A stretch of 64,000 nucleotides of DNA from Lachnospiraceae bacterium NC2004 (GTDB lineage Bacteria; Bacillota; Clostridia; Lachnospirales; Lachnospiraceae), in the NCBI GenBank assembly GCA_000621905.1, contig JHXB01000004.1, forward strand, positions 64,752 to 128,751. The letters are read 5' to 3'. A program made the position numbers and the translations under genes. Positions 43,889 through 52,536 of this stretch are shown here, one piece after another. The notes beneath the pieces were generated by a model. That model worked only from the letters and a program-made list of their open reading frames with translations, was not told the origin of the DNA and did no database searches. How positions within the stretch are numbered: the first letter of the stretch is position 1; every line of letters starts with the position of its first letter.

Positions 43889-45529
43889 ATGATGAGATTA
43901 TTTAAACTATCAAATGTAAAAAGAGCAGTAATATTTACGATTGTAATGTCGTTTATTGTTGCATTTGCAAAACCTGCATTGCGTGCAGATGCATCAACCT
44001 GGCCGGCAATAACATCAAGTAAGTATATGAAGTGCTTTACTATTTCAACTGGCAATAACACAACTGCGTATTCTAACAGCAGTCTTAACAGTAAGATTGG
44101 AACGATTTATGCGAGTGATGAATTGTATGTGTACAGTATTAATGATTCTTATGCTTATCTTTCGTATCCGACGAGCAAAGGAAGAAAATACGCATATATT
44201 CCGACGAGGGTTATTACAGGCAATAACCAGTCACATCAGTCAAGCGTTGCAAGAGCCAGAGTTACAACTTATAGAAGGGCAGGAGCTATATCATACGGGT
44301 ATGTTGACAAGGGCGATAACGTGATGAGAGTTGCTTCATCCGGCAATTATACTCAGGTTATATATCCTGCAGGAAGTGTCTGGAAGATGGGATGGGTAAG
44401 TACGAGCGAGTACAATAACAGCATTGCACCTGTTGTTGATAAGCAGGCTACAGTCGTTAATAATGCCAATGCGGTGAAAGCAGGAACAGCCGGGGATAAA
44501 CTGGCATCTTATAGCTCATCTTCAGTGAGATGTTATACATTAGCTTCAAGCGGAAGAGTATATGCATATAGTGATGAAACATTGTCGAACAGATTAAATA
44601 ACAATTACATTGATTGTGCTACAGATGAGCTGTATGTAGTGAGTGTTAACAAGAATTACGGTTCTGTTAAGTTGTCATATCCAACATCAGCCGGCAGAAA
44701 GATACGTGATTTTAGGCTGTCGGATATTATGAGCAATCAATATTCAAGGCCGTGTACATATTATGCAAACCATAGGATATATACATATAAATGGGCAGGA
44801 AAGTCTCAATATGGATATATTGAAAATGAAAATGTAACTGTTGTGGGAACTTTATCCAATTATACTCAGATTATTTATAGCATCGGTGGTGGTAAGTATA
44901 AGATGGCATTTATTAAAACATCTGATATGAATAATCAGCCGGCTGAAGTAAAAGCAACTGTTGCGGTGAATGGAAATGTAGCAGCTAATATATATAATCT
45001 GGCGGTCGCTTCTGTGGGTACTAACGGAAGAACCTATCAAAAGTGGTGTGGATTATCCACAAAAGACCCGTATTGTGCTGCATATGCAACATACATCGCC
45101 AATCAGGCTATGATTCAGGCAGGTTATTCAAGTGCGACTGCTAAAAGTATAGTTCCTAAATATGCATCGACATCGCTTTGGGCTGACTGGTACAGAAACA
45201 GAGGAAGATATTACTCATACGCTGATTGGAACAATAAGACAAGAGGCGTTAAGATGTCAAAGAATGTATCTGTATCAGATTATACACCGAAGGTTGGAGA
45301 TTTGGCAGCAATTGATAATAATAGAGATATCTATGGTGGACCTGACCACACAGGAATTGTAATTGCCGTTGATGGCAACAAGATTACAATGGCTGAAGGC
45401 AATACCGGTGCAGGCAATAATTTAACCAGAAAAGTAAAGCTTAAAACTTATTACAAGGGTGATAATTACTGGTATCTGTCATCAGCAAGCAATACTGTAA
45501 TTGTAGGTTTTGGCAATCCTGCATATTAA
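43889..45529 (+). CDS. Secreted SH3b-CHAP cell-wall hydrolase
   Basis: A 546-residue exported protein: signal peptide (~1-32), two SH3b-like regions (~45-180 and ~205-350; repeated YAYxPT...GNNQS and SYPTSAGRK-type elements) and a C-terminal CHAP-type cysteine peptidase/amidase domain (~365-546) with Cys in PYCAAYATYIA, His in GPDHTGIVIAV and the AEGN segment. Such enzymes cut peptidoglycan cross-links or the stem peptide amide. In Staphylococcus aureus the T7SS locus includes EssH, a CHAP hydrolase needed for secretion, so this gene may open the wall for the secretion machine. It has a strong AAGGAGG site and a LytTR-type direct repeat upstream. Confidence 0.85.
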   Translation: MMRLFKLSNVKRAVIFTIVMSFIVAFAKPALRADASTWPAITSSKYMKCFTISTGNNTTAYSNSSLNSKIGTIYASDELYVYSINDSYAYLSYPTSKGRKYAYIPTRVITGNNQSHQSSVARARVTTYRRAGAISYGYVDKGDNVMRVASSGNYTQVIYPAGSVWKMGWVSTSEYNNSIAPVVDKQATVVNNANAVKAGTAGDKLASYSSSSVRCYTLASSGRVYAYSDETLSNRLNNNYIDCATDELYVVSVNKNYGSVKLSYPTSAGRKIRDFRLSDIMSNQYSRPCTYYANHRIYTYKWAGKSQYGYIENENVTVVGTLSNYTQIIYSIGGGKYKMAFIKTSDMNNQPAEVKATVAVNGNVAANIYNLAVASVGTNGRTYQKWCGLSTKDPYCAAYATYIANQAMIQAGYSSATAKSIVPKYASTSLWADWYRNRGRYYSYADWNNKTRGVKMSKNVSVSDYTPKVGDLAAIDNNRDIYGGPDHTGIVIAVDGNKITMAEGNTGAGNNLTRKVKLKTYYKGDNYWYLSSASNTVIVGFGNPAY

Positions 45530-45530
45530 T

Positions 45531-45594
45531 CACTTGGTACTAAAATCGGAGGTTGCTGCTTATCGCCGGTAAGCAGCAATGTCCGAATTAAGTG
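45531..45594 (+). terminator. Long structured hairpin after the CHAP gene
   Basis: A ten-pair inner stem, TTGCTGCTTA (45553-45562) with TAAGCAGCAA (45570-45579), is flanked by CGGA/TCCG and CACTT/AAGTG pairs, giving a 64-base palindromic structure. No strong T-tract follows. It may be a terminator, an mRNA stabiliser or one more small palindromic element. Confidence 0.5.
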
Positions 45595-45631
45595 TTTAGT
45601 ATAGAATATTAAACTGAGGAGATTATTGATT

Positions 45632-46525
45632 ATGGAAAACAATTCTAAAGGGCTAACTGTAACAACACGAAAATGCGTAAAAGTTGTGGCACTGTTTTTA
45701 TTTATAATAGTTTTCTGCCCTGCCTTTTTAGTTTCGTGTTCGGGAAAGAATGTTAAGGTAAGCGCCAATGATGCATTTGCAGGGATGTACGTTTATGGTG
45801 ACAAGGTGTCTGAGCCACATGCTTTAGCTATATTTTTCTTTATTATTCCTATGCTGATTTTTATTGTGTTGTTTATAAAGAGATTTTCTGCTAAGGCGGT
45901 TTCTGCTGTAATTGCCGTTATGGCTGTTATTGATTGTATTATGTGGGTAACCTTTAAGCATGAAGTAAAAAAAGCAGCTCTGGAGAATTATTGTGAGTTT
46001 AAAGTGACCGCATGGTATGCGCTTGATATATCTCTTCTGTTGTTGGTTATAGTAGTTTCCTTATTGTGTTGTTTTAATATGCTTGATATGGATAAAGACT
46101 TGTTATCCGGAGCTTTGGGAAGTAATAATTCCAATGTGGTTGGGTTTTGTTCAAGATGTGGAGCACCGTTAGAGGCTGATTGTCGATTCTGCGAATCGTG
46201 TGGGAGTCCGATTGCATGGGAGGACCCACCTGTTCCGGAAGCAGAGATACCATCATATCAGACGTCAAGCGAGTCCGAGATGGCATATTCATCTGACGGA
46301 GCATATGCTGAGACAGACGAATCTGTTGATGAATTTAGAGATGCTCCAACTATCGTGATAGGTCCATTGCCCGGTAAAGAACAAAGCGAGCGGACAATGA
46401 TATACAGTAAATCATCAAATGCACCAAAGGAGGTGGAAGAGGGAACATTCTGTCAGTACTGCGGACATAAAATGAATGTAGGTGCGATGTTTTGTGTTGT
46501 ATGTGGTAAGAAAGCTAATCAATAA
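45632..46525 (+). CDS. Zinc-ribbon membrane protein (first of three)
   Basis: A 297-residue protein with about four hydrophobic segments in residues ~15-145, then two zinc ribbons: FCSRCGAPL...CRFCESCGSP and FCQYCGHKM...FCVVCGKK, separated by an acidic Ser/Glu linker with a short Thr-rich part (SERTMIYSK). The zinc ribbons face the cytoplasm if the topology is even. The ATG at 45632 lies ten bases after GAGGAG. The linker Thr and Ser residues could be kinase targets, but this is speculative. Function unknown; the next two genes encode similar proteins. Confidence 0.75.
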   Translation: MENNSKGLTVTTRKCVKVVALFLFIIVFCPAFLVSCSGKNVKVSANDAFAGMYVYGDKVSEPHALAIFFFIIPMLIFIVLFIKRFSAKAVSAVIAVMAVIDCIMWVTFKHEVKKAALENYCEFKVTAWYALDISLLLLVIVVSLLCCFNMLDMDKDLLSGALGSNNSNVVGFCSRCGAPLEADCRFCESCGSPIAWEDPPVPEAEIPSYQTSSESEMAYSSDGAYAETDESVDEFRDAPTIVIGPLPGKEQSERTMIYSKSSNAPKEVEEGTFCQYCGHKMNVGAMFCVVCGKKANQ

Positions 46526-46541
46526 AAAGTAAAGGAGATTT

Positions 46542-47198
46542 ATGATTATGGATTTATTAGAAGATATTTTATATTACGAAAATGAAAGTATGTTGCAAAC
46601 ATTATTGACTTTGGGTCTTATTACTGCAATTGTACTTACAATTCTTATATGTGCAGTTATAGTACCTGCAAGTAAGGAAGGGAAATATACAGGATTTTTA
46701 AAATTTGTCAGAGATTATTTTCTCACGAGAAAATTGTGGATTGAAGCTATTTTAAGATTCTTTTATATCTTGTTTACTATGTTATATATCTGCATGGGTG
46801 TGTTTGTAATCTTTATGGGAGGTTATGCGATAATTGTCGGATTATCCATGGCAATTTTTGGACCGATTATTGTCAGAATAGTTTATGAGTCATGTATGAT
46901 ATTTATTTTGATGCTTAAAAATGTAATGGAGATTAATAATAATCTTTTAGGTAACAAGGCAAAGGAATCCATATTTGATCTTGATATGTCAAAGGTAGGT
47001 GCTGTGGGTCAGAGTGCGTTATCCCGTATGGCAAGCACAACAGCTGCTGCAGCCAATCAAATGCAGAATTTGGCAGATAACACATCTAATATGGCTAATT
47101 CATCAACCGGAGCAGTTGGACGTTCATGTCCTAAATGTGGGGCAGCTCTTTCTGATTCAGCAGTATTCTGTAAGAGATGTGGAACAAAGGTAGATTAA
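46542..47198 (+). CDS. Zinc-ribbon membrane protein, DUF4282-like (second of three)
   Basis: A 218-residue protein with an N-terminal membrane helix, two central helices resembling the DUF4282 family (RFFYILFTMLYICMGV, VIFMGGYAIIVG), a Gln/Ala/Asn-rich stretch and a C-terminal zinc ribbon (CPKCGAAL...FCKRCGTK). The start could also be the ATG at 46548; AAAGGAG lies four bases before 46542. It starts 16 bases after its neighbour and ends 12 bases before the next, so the three zinc-ribbon genes are one operon. Confidence 0.75.
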   Translation: MIMDLLEDILYYENESMLQTLLTLGLITAIVLTILICAVIVPASKEGKYTGFLKFVRDYFLTRKLWIEAILRFFYILFTMLYICMGVFVIFMGGYAIIVGLSMAIFGPIIVRIVYESCMIFILMLKNVMEINNNLLGNKAKESIFDLDMSKVGAVGQSALSRMASTTAAAANQMQNLADNTSNMANSSTGAVGRSCPKCGAALSDSAVFCKRCGTKVD

Positions 47199-47210
47199 GG
47201 GGATGACATT

Positions 47211-48734
47211 ATGTTTTGTAGTAAGTGCGGAGCCAAGCTGGAAGATAATATAACATGGAAGTTCTGTGAAAAGTGTGGGGCGCCAATTGAATATGAAGAA
47301 GTGAATAAAGCTGTGCCATATAATCCTGTCGCACGACCTGTTAATAAGCAGATTAATCATGTTAATGACAATAGTGTTCCCAAACGACCGATTGCCCTTA
47401 GCAAAGGCACCAGGATTGGGATTGTTGTAGCTGCTATTGTGCTTGCGGTTGCAGTTGCTCTGGGAGTTTTCCTTGCAAGCAGGCCAACTGTAGTTAATGT
47501 TGACAAGTATTATAAGGTAGCATTTGACGGAGTGTCACCATTTGTGACAGCGTCCTACGATTTTGATGATGAGCAGTTTGTTAAGGATTATAAGGGCAAG
47601 ATAAAGGCAACAGATGCTTTGAATAACCTTAACGGAGGCCATGTTAATCTTGCTGATATTCCTCAGATGCTTGAAGATGACTGTATCAGTGATTCTATCG
47701 TGAAGGATACTGCTCTGTCTAATGGGGACGAGGTTGTTCTTAACATAAAGTGTGATGATGAGTTAGCTAAAAGGCTTTATAATGTTAAATTTAATTATTC
47801 TAAGGAATTAAAGTATGAAGTTAAAGATATGCCGGAATATATAACCAAGGTTGCGGATGTTGATAATGAATTACTTGATAAGCTTGATTCGCATAGCTTG
47901 AATGTTTTAAAAAACGAAGTTTTCTCAGAAAAAGAAGGGATGAGCTTAGAATCTTCCGAGTGCGTTGGTAAGTATGTTTTCTTTAATGAGACGAGTGATT
48001 ATAATTATGATACTAACGGTGTTATTCTGGTATATCGTAACAAAATTAAACTTGTTGAGGATGCAGGTACCACAACTGTGGAAGCTATATGGTGTAACAC
48101 ATATAAATATATAATCCGTGAAGCTGATGGAACATATAGTTATGACGAGGGCAATTATAGTCCGACCTATAACCAATTTGAAGTAAAGCAGTTGGATGAT
48201 GATTGGTTCAGTTCATACTGGTATGTTCCGGGATATGATTCATATGATGAGTTTTATAGCGATAATATATCTTTATTAGATGATAGTTGTTTGGTAGATA
48301 GTGATATTTCGTCCGATGGAATTAAGTTAGCTTCTGCGCTAATTGAAGAGAATCGTAATTCTAAAGAAGAGGATGATTCTGATGATGGCGATTCGGATGT
48401 GGATGATGAAGAATACAGTAATAATGAAGATTATATCATTTCCTACAGTGATGAGTATTTACTTGATAAATCAGATATTAAAGGATTGACTGTTCAAGAG
48501 CTCAACTATGCTAAAAACGAGATATATGCAAGACATGGAAGAATATTTGATTCTGAGGAGTTACAGAATTATTTTAATTCTAAAGACTGGTATTATCCTG
48601 AATATACTCCGGATGAGTTTGCTAAGATTGAAAATAAAGAGCTTAGCAGTGTCGAGAAGAAGAATGCTAACTTTCTGGCTGATCAGGAGAAGAAAAAGGC
48701 TAAGAACGGAATAGGGTATATACTTGATGAGTAA
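47211..48734 (+). CDS. Zinc-ribbon membrane protein with YARHG domain (third of three)
   Basis: A 507-residue protein with an N-terminal cytoplasmic zinc ribbon (FCSKCGAKL...FCEKCGAP), one membrane helix (~65-90), an extracellular region of ~300 residues, an acidic Asp/Glu linker (~385-410) and a C-terminal YARHG domain (~425-495; AKNEIYARHGRIF...YFNSKDWY). YARHG domains occur at the outside of bacterial envelope proteins and their ligand is unknown. The first two genes of the operon place zinc ribbons on the same side. Together they could form a membrane complex linked to the secretion locus, which is inference from position. Confidence 0.8.
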   Translation: MFCSKCGAKLEDNITWKFCEKCGAPIEYEEVNKAVPYNPVARPVNKQINHVNDNSVPKRPIALSKGTRIGIVVAAIVLAVAVALGVFLASRPTVVNVDKYYKVAFDGVSPFVTASYDFDDEQFVKDYKGKIKATDALNNLNGGHVNLADIPQMLEDDCISDSIVKDTALSNGDEVVLNIKCDDELAKRLYNVKFNYSKELKYEVKDMPEYITKVADVDNELLDKLDSHSLNVLKNEVFSEKEGMSLESSECVGKYVFFNETSDYNYDTNGVILVYRNKIKLVEDAGTTTVEAIWCNTYKYIIREADGTYSYDEGNYSPTYNQFEVKQLDDDWFSSYWYVPGYDSYDEFYSDNISLLDDSCLVDSDISSDGIKLASALIEENRNSKEEDDSDDGDSDVDDEEYSNNEDYIISYSDEYLLDKSDIKGLTVQELNYAKNEIYARHGRIFDSEELQNYFNSKDWYYPEYTPDEFAKIENKELSSVEKKNANFLADQEKKKAKNGIGYILDE

Positions 48735-48756
48735 AGTGTATAATGTTTTAAACTGA

Positions 48757-48785
48757 CGCATATCCGAATGGTGTTCGGATATGCG
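48757..48785 (+). terminator. Terminator after the zinc-ribbon operon
   Basis: Perfect 12-pair stem CGCATATCCGAA (48757-48768) with TTCGGATATGCG (48774-48785), five-base loop; the following ATATGTTGTTTC is only partly T-rich. Confidence 0.6.
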
Positions 48786-48815
48786 ATATGTTGTTTCTTA
48801 TGGAGGAATATGATT

Positions 48816-50357
48816 ATGAAGAGAATTGTTGCTTGTTTTATTGCTATCTTACTTATAATACAATGTGCGCACGTAGGAGAGATACGCTATGCTGACGCCG
48901 CTAAAAAACCTAAGCTTAATAAATCTTCCATTACTTTGAATGAAGGGGATAGTAAGCAGCTTAAGGTTAAAGGGACAACTAAAAAGATAAAATGGAAATC
49001 ATCCAATAAGAAGATTGCTAAAGTCAGCAAAAAAGGGAAAGTGACAGCCCAAAAAGCAGGTGAAGCAACAATTACTGCTAAAGCAGGTAAAAGGAAATTA
49101 AAATGCAGGGTTACGGTTATAAAACGGGTAAGTGATACAACCGAAGAAGTGATAACTTATAATAATATTAAAGTAAAATCTAAAATTAAAAATGGTAAAA
49201 ATGATAAAAAGGATTTTAACTACATGCTTATATATGGAGTTGATGGCTCGGGTAAAACTATTTGGAAATACAAGACATCATTTTATGTTCCTGCACAGTT
49301 GATGGGTGTAAAATATATAGTTAAAGAAGATTCGGTTATTGTTGCAGACCATTATACATATATTCGTTTAAACCGCATAGATGGGAATATACTCGTAAAA
49401 AAGAATTTAGGTTTCTTTATTGGGCAAGTTCTGGAGGTTGACGAAGAAAAAAATTTATATGCTGTTGAGTTTTGGGGGGATGAACTTCATAAAATAGATT
49501 GTAATGGCAATGTTTTATGGATTCACGATTTTGAGGGCGATAACTTATATTCACGGAAGATATCAATTATTAATGATGATGTTGTTGTAACATTTGACAC
49601 AGGAGATATGGCCGAGGAATATTATGACTTGTCGGTAAATAAAGAGACAGGGAAAAGTTTTGATGAAGGGGCATCAGATATATCTGATGTTAGTTTAAGT
49701 CATGATGAAATAAAAGATAGAGAGTTATATAAAGATATACTTGAAAAATATTATCAGGCTTTGTCAGAAGTGTGGGATACAACAAAACTTGGAAACAATA
49801 ATATTAATTATCTGGTTAATTATCTGGATAAATATTTTACTGACATTTATGGATATATTTCTGAAAATACATGGTATCGACTAAGTGGAGTTGGATACTT
49901 GTTTGAGGATTTAAATAATGATGGAGTCGATGAATTATTAATATATCCTGTTGATAATAGTGGCAGTGATAATTATAGTTCATGGTATAAAGGGTCGGTT
50001 TATGATGTATATACCATAGAAGACGGGAATGTAATACGACTTGTCTATTCGGGGGAAAGGAGTAGGTATGTAATATGTGAAGACAAAACTATTATTCAAG
50101 AGACTTCTGCTAGTGCGATTGAAACGATATATGATTTTTATAATTATAAATCGGGTGATAATCTTACATTTATTGATAAGGTATTCTATGATGGATGGAA
50201 TGATAAAGATAGCTGGTATTATACAAAAGAAAATAGATATGATTATTCAAATTCGCTATCTGAAAAAGAAGCGGATGAATTAATAGGTCGCCATATTCGT
50301 AAAGCATTTAATGGAACATCCTTTTACGAATATAATATATCTAAGTATCGTGTTTAA
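48816..50357 (+). CDS. Exported Big2 and beta-propeller-like protein
   Basis: A 513-residue exported protein: signal peptide (~1-29), a lysine-rich Big2 domain (~32-105; WKSSNKKIAKVSKKGKV), PQQ-like propeller strands (~120-275; IWKYKTS, LVKKNLG, VLWIHDF) and a C-terminal domain (~300-510) with DLNNDGVDELLIYP, a calcium-loop-like motif shared with the proteins at 37052 and 51494. The ATG at 48816 is nine bases after GGAGG; earlier in-frame ATG codons are too close to or before the site. A ligand or substrate is not evident. Confidence 0.75.
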   Translation: MKRIVACFIAILLIIQCAHVGEIRYADAAKKPKLNKSSITLNEGDSKQLKVKGTTKKIKWKSSNKKIAKVSKKGKVTAQKAGEATITAKAGKRKLKCRVTVIKRVSDTTEEVITYNNIKVKSKIKNGKNDKKDFNYMLIYGVDGSGKTIWKYKTSFYVPAQLMGVKYIVKEDSVIVADHYTYIRLNRIDGNILVKKNLGFFIGQVLEVDEEKNLYAVEFWGDELHKIDCNGNVLWIHDFEGDNLYSRKISIINDDVVVTFDTGDMAEEYYDLSVNKETGKSFDEGASDISDVSLSHDEIKDRELYKDILEKYYQALSEVWDTTKLGNNNINYLVNYLDKYFTDIYGYISENTWYRLSGVGYLFEDLNNDGVDELLIYPVDNSGSDNYSSWYKGSVYDVYTIEDGNVIRLVYSGERSRYVICEDKTIIQETSASAIETIYDFYNYKSGDNLTFIDKVFYDGWNDKDSWYYTKENRYDYSNSLSEKEADELIGRHIRKAFNGTSFYEYNISKYRV

Positions 50358-51276
50358 TTGTAAATTTAGATAATTATAATGTGAATAATAATCTAGAGTA
50401 TAAAGATGGAAAGCTGGTTTTAGATGATGTTGGGGAAACAGTTAAAGATAATAATAGTATTTATTATGTATTTAACAGTTACTGGGATGTGATGCCAATA
50501 TATAAATATAACCTTTCTAATGGTTCTAGTGAAGAAGTTTTCGCCCCTTATAAGGATGGAGTATTAACAGGTGGATTTGATAGTATCAATGTTACCAAAG
50601 ATTATATTATTGCGTGTTGGGATACTTCTGCTTGTGACACTGTTGATTCAAAAAGGTGCATTTATAGATTTAATAAAGATGGAAGTAATCCTGTCCAATT
50701 GGCAATGGGATATTCTCCTATTGTAGTTGGAGAGTATATATATTATATTCAGTTAAAACTATGCTGGAATGGCCTTTGGGATACTGAGGATGCCGGATGT
50801 ATATGCAGGATGAGATTAGACGGATCAGGTAAGGTTATAGTAGCTACTTTTCCACAAAATCTCATTACTCGTATATATAGGTGCGGAAATACTATAGTAT
50901 ATTCAGTTTATTATGGTTTTGGCGAACCTAGTGTTGAAAATTCATATAAGTATTATGACATGTGTAGAACCGAGTATAGTATAAATAATGTTGTGACAAA
51001 AAACTCTTTGGTGCTTAAAATTATACTGATGATGAAATAAAGCATATATCTGGGTTTAAGATAAATGAGGATGAAAATGGAGTTTGCGAAATAGAGAACA
51101 ACATAGGTGATACTATTGCGAAATTCTATTTTGTTGATTCGGTAAGGTTTTGTGGTGATAGTATTTTTGTTAAAACATATAATATTGAAGGGTATGATGC
51201 TACAGTTATATTATATTTATTAAGTAAGGGTGGAAAAGATAAGAAGATATTATATTCTAATTGTATAAAATTATAG
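50345..51276 (+). pseudogene. Frameshifted DUF5050-like beta-propeller remnant
   Basis: A frame open from 50345 encodes propeller-type sequence (NSIYYVFNSYWDVMPIYKYNLSNG, then CIYRFNKDGSNP and ICRMRLDGSG) typical of DUF5050-like exported proteins, but there is no ribosome site or signal peptide, so the 5' end is missing. The frame stops at 51040. One base over, an open frame continues the protein style to a stop at 51276 (...GVCEIENNIGDTIAKF...). The switch falls in the AAAA run at 51017-51020, consistent with loss of one A. The piece is probably a decayed gene joined to the end of its neighbour. Confidence 0.65.
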
Positions 51277-51394
51277 TGATATTAAATTTGGCTCAATATT
51301 TTATAAATGATGTAGCAGCTTATCAAAATATTTGCTATAATATAGCTGTACTTTTTTATGCTTATATCCGAATCTTTATATTGATTATAGTATG

Positions 51395-51419
51395 ACACTG
51401 CAGCGCTGACATGCAGTGT
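51395..51419 (+). promoter_or_regulatory. Leader hairpin and upstream extended -10 promoter
   Basis: TGCTATAAT (51333-51341) is an extended -10 element, and an eight-pair stem ACACTGCA (51395-51402) with TGCAGTGT (51412-51419) lies in the predicted leader of the gene at 51494. The hairpin has no T-tract and may influence leader stability or regulation. Confidence 0.35.
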
Positions 51420-51493
51420 TATTGGTTATGATTGCTTGAAAAAAACGGATATCAAGTCGATGTAAATGGTAAGTATATATAAGGAGTCGTGTT

Positions 51494-52369
51494 ATGTATA
51501 AAAATCTATTTTTCAAAGGAATTATAATTCTGTTTTTATTTTGTATTTTGTTATATTATTCACCGGTTAGTATTGTATCTGCAAAATTGGCAGAACCATC
51601 GGAAGAATATATAAAAGATACACTGGCTGATTATACTTCTCAGGATTTGTATATTTTTTATAATGTTGATGTAGATTTTGATGGCGTTGATGAAGTTGTA
51701 GCTCTTACTGCATCTAAACAGGATTACTATACAGGGTTATATACAGACGGAAGTGTATGGTTAATTGATGATGGACAGTGCGAAGAATTATATAATACAG
51801 ATTTGGCATTATATAAACTTGAGTATTATAACGTTACAAACGGAGTGATAGTTGCAACTGAAGAGGGCGCAGGAGGGTCTGGAAGCGAGTCTGTTCTTTG
51901 GGTGTATACGCGTAACAGTTGTGATATGATTAGAGGTATTGGACTTGGATTTTATGAGATATCTAAAAATAACTTCATTGTACGTGATTCCAGATTTGAT
52001 GCCACAAGATCAGGAACTGGCCACACCTATAATGCGTATTATTTACAATGGAATAATAATAAACTGATTGAATGTGCTGGGAAAAAGATATCATATAAAA
52101 AACTTAAGAAGTACAAGAACGGAAAAAAGATATATAAACAGATAAAGAAAAAGGGAAAGATTAAATCAATATATTTAAGAAGTAATGGAATAATAAACAT
52201 TAATTTTCAGACTAAAACCAATAACTATAATGTTACATTAACTGTAAAAAAGGGGAAGGTTTCTTATAGGAAGATGGTTGATTATGGGAAGACTGCGCTT
52301 GAGAGAGCTACATGCGATGGACTGTACAGAGGACATTTAACTAAGCTTAAACTTGTCTATCCATCGTAA
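51494..52369 (+). CDS. Exported protein of unknown function with DxDxDGVDE motif
   Basis: A 291-residue protein with an N-terminal signal or membrane anchor (~5-30), a central region with VDVDFDGVDEVVAL (calcium-loop-like) and a basic, lysine-rich C-terminal part. The motif and the layout relate it loosely to the proteins at 37052 and 48816. GGAGTCGTGTT precedes the ATG. I do not recognise a family; binding of a surface polymer by the basic region is conceivable. Confidence 0.7.
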   Translation: MYKNLFFKGIIILFLFCILLYYSPVSIVSAKLAEPSEEYIKDTLADYTSQDLYIFYNVDVDFDGVDEVVALTASKQDYYTGLYTDGSVWLIDDGQCEELYNTDLALYKLEYYNVTNGVIVATEEGAGGSGSESVLWVYTRNSCDMIRGIGLGFYEISKNNFIVRDSRFDATRSGTGHTYNAYYLQWNNNKLIECAGKKISYKKLKKYKNGKKIYKQIKKKGKIKSIYLRSNGIININFQTKTNNYNVTLTVKKGKVSYRKMVDYGKTALERATCDGLYRGHLTKLKLVYPS

Positions 52370-52479
52370 TAATGTAAGATATTTGATGGTAAAATTATTC
52401 TTGTGAGAGCGTTGACTGAAATATGATTATAAAACGATTCTGCTTAAACATCATCATTTTTAACCCCATTCTTCTCACC

Positions 52480-52520
52480 AAAAAGGTTAATCAGGGCTCG
52501 CCCCGATTAACCTTTTTAAT
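52480..52520. terminator. Bidirectional terminator
   Basis: Thirteen-pair stem AAAAAGGTTAATC (52480-52492) with GATTAACCTTTTT (52505-52517) between convergent genes; an A-tract on one side and a T-tract on the other serve both strands. Confidence 0.88.
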
Positions 52521-52536
52521 ATCATTATAGTATATT

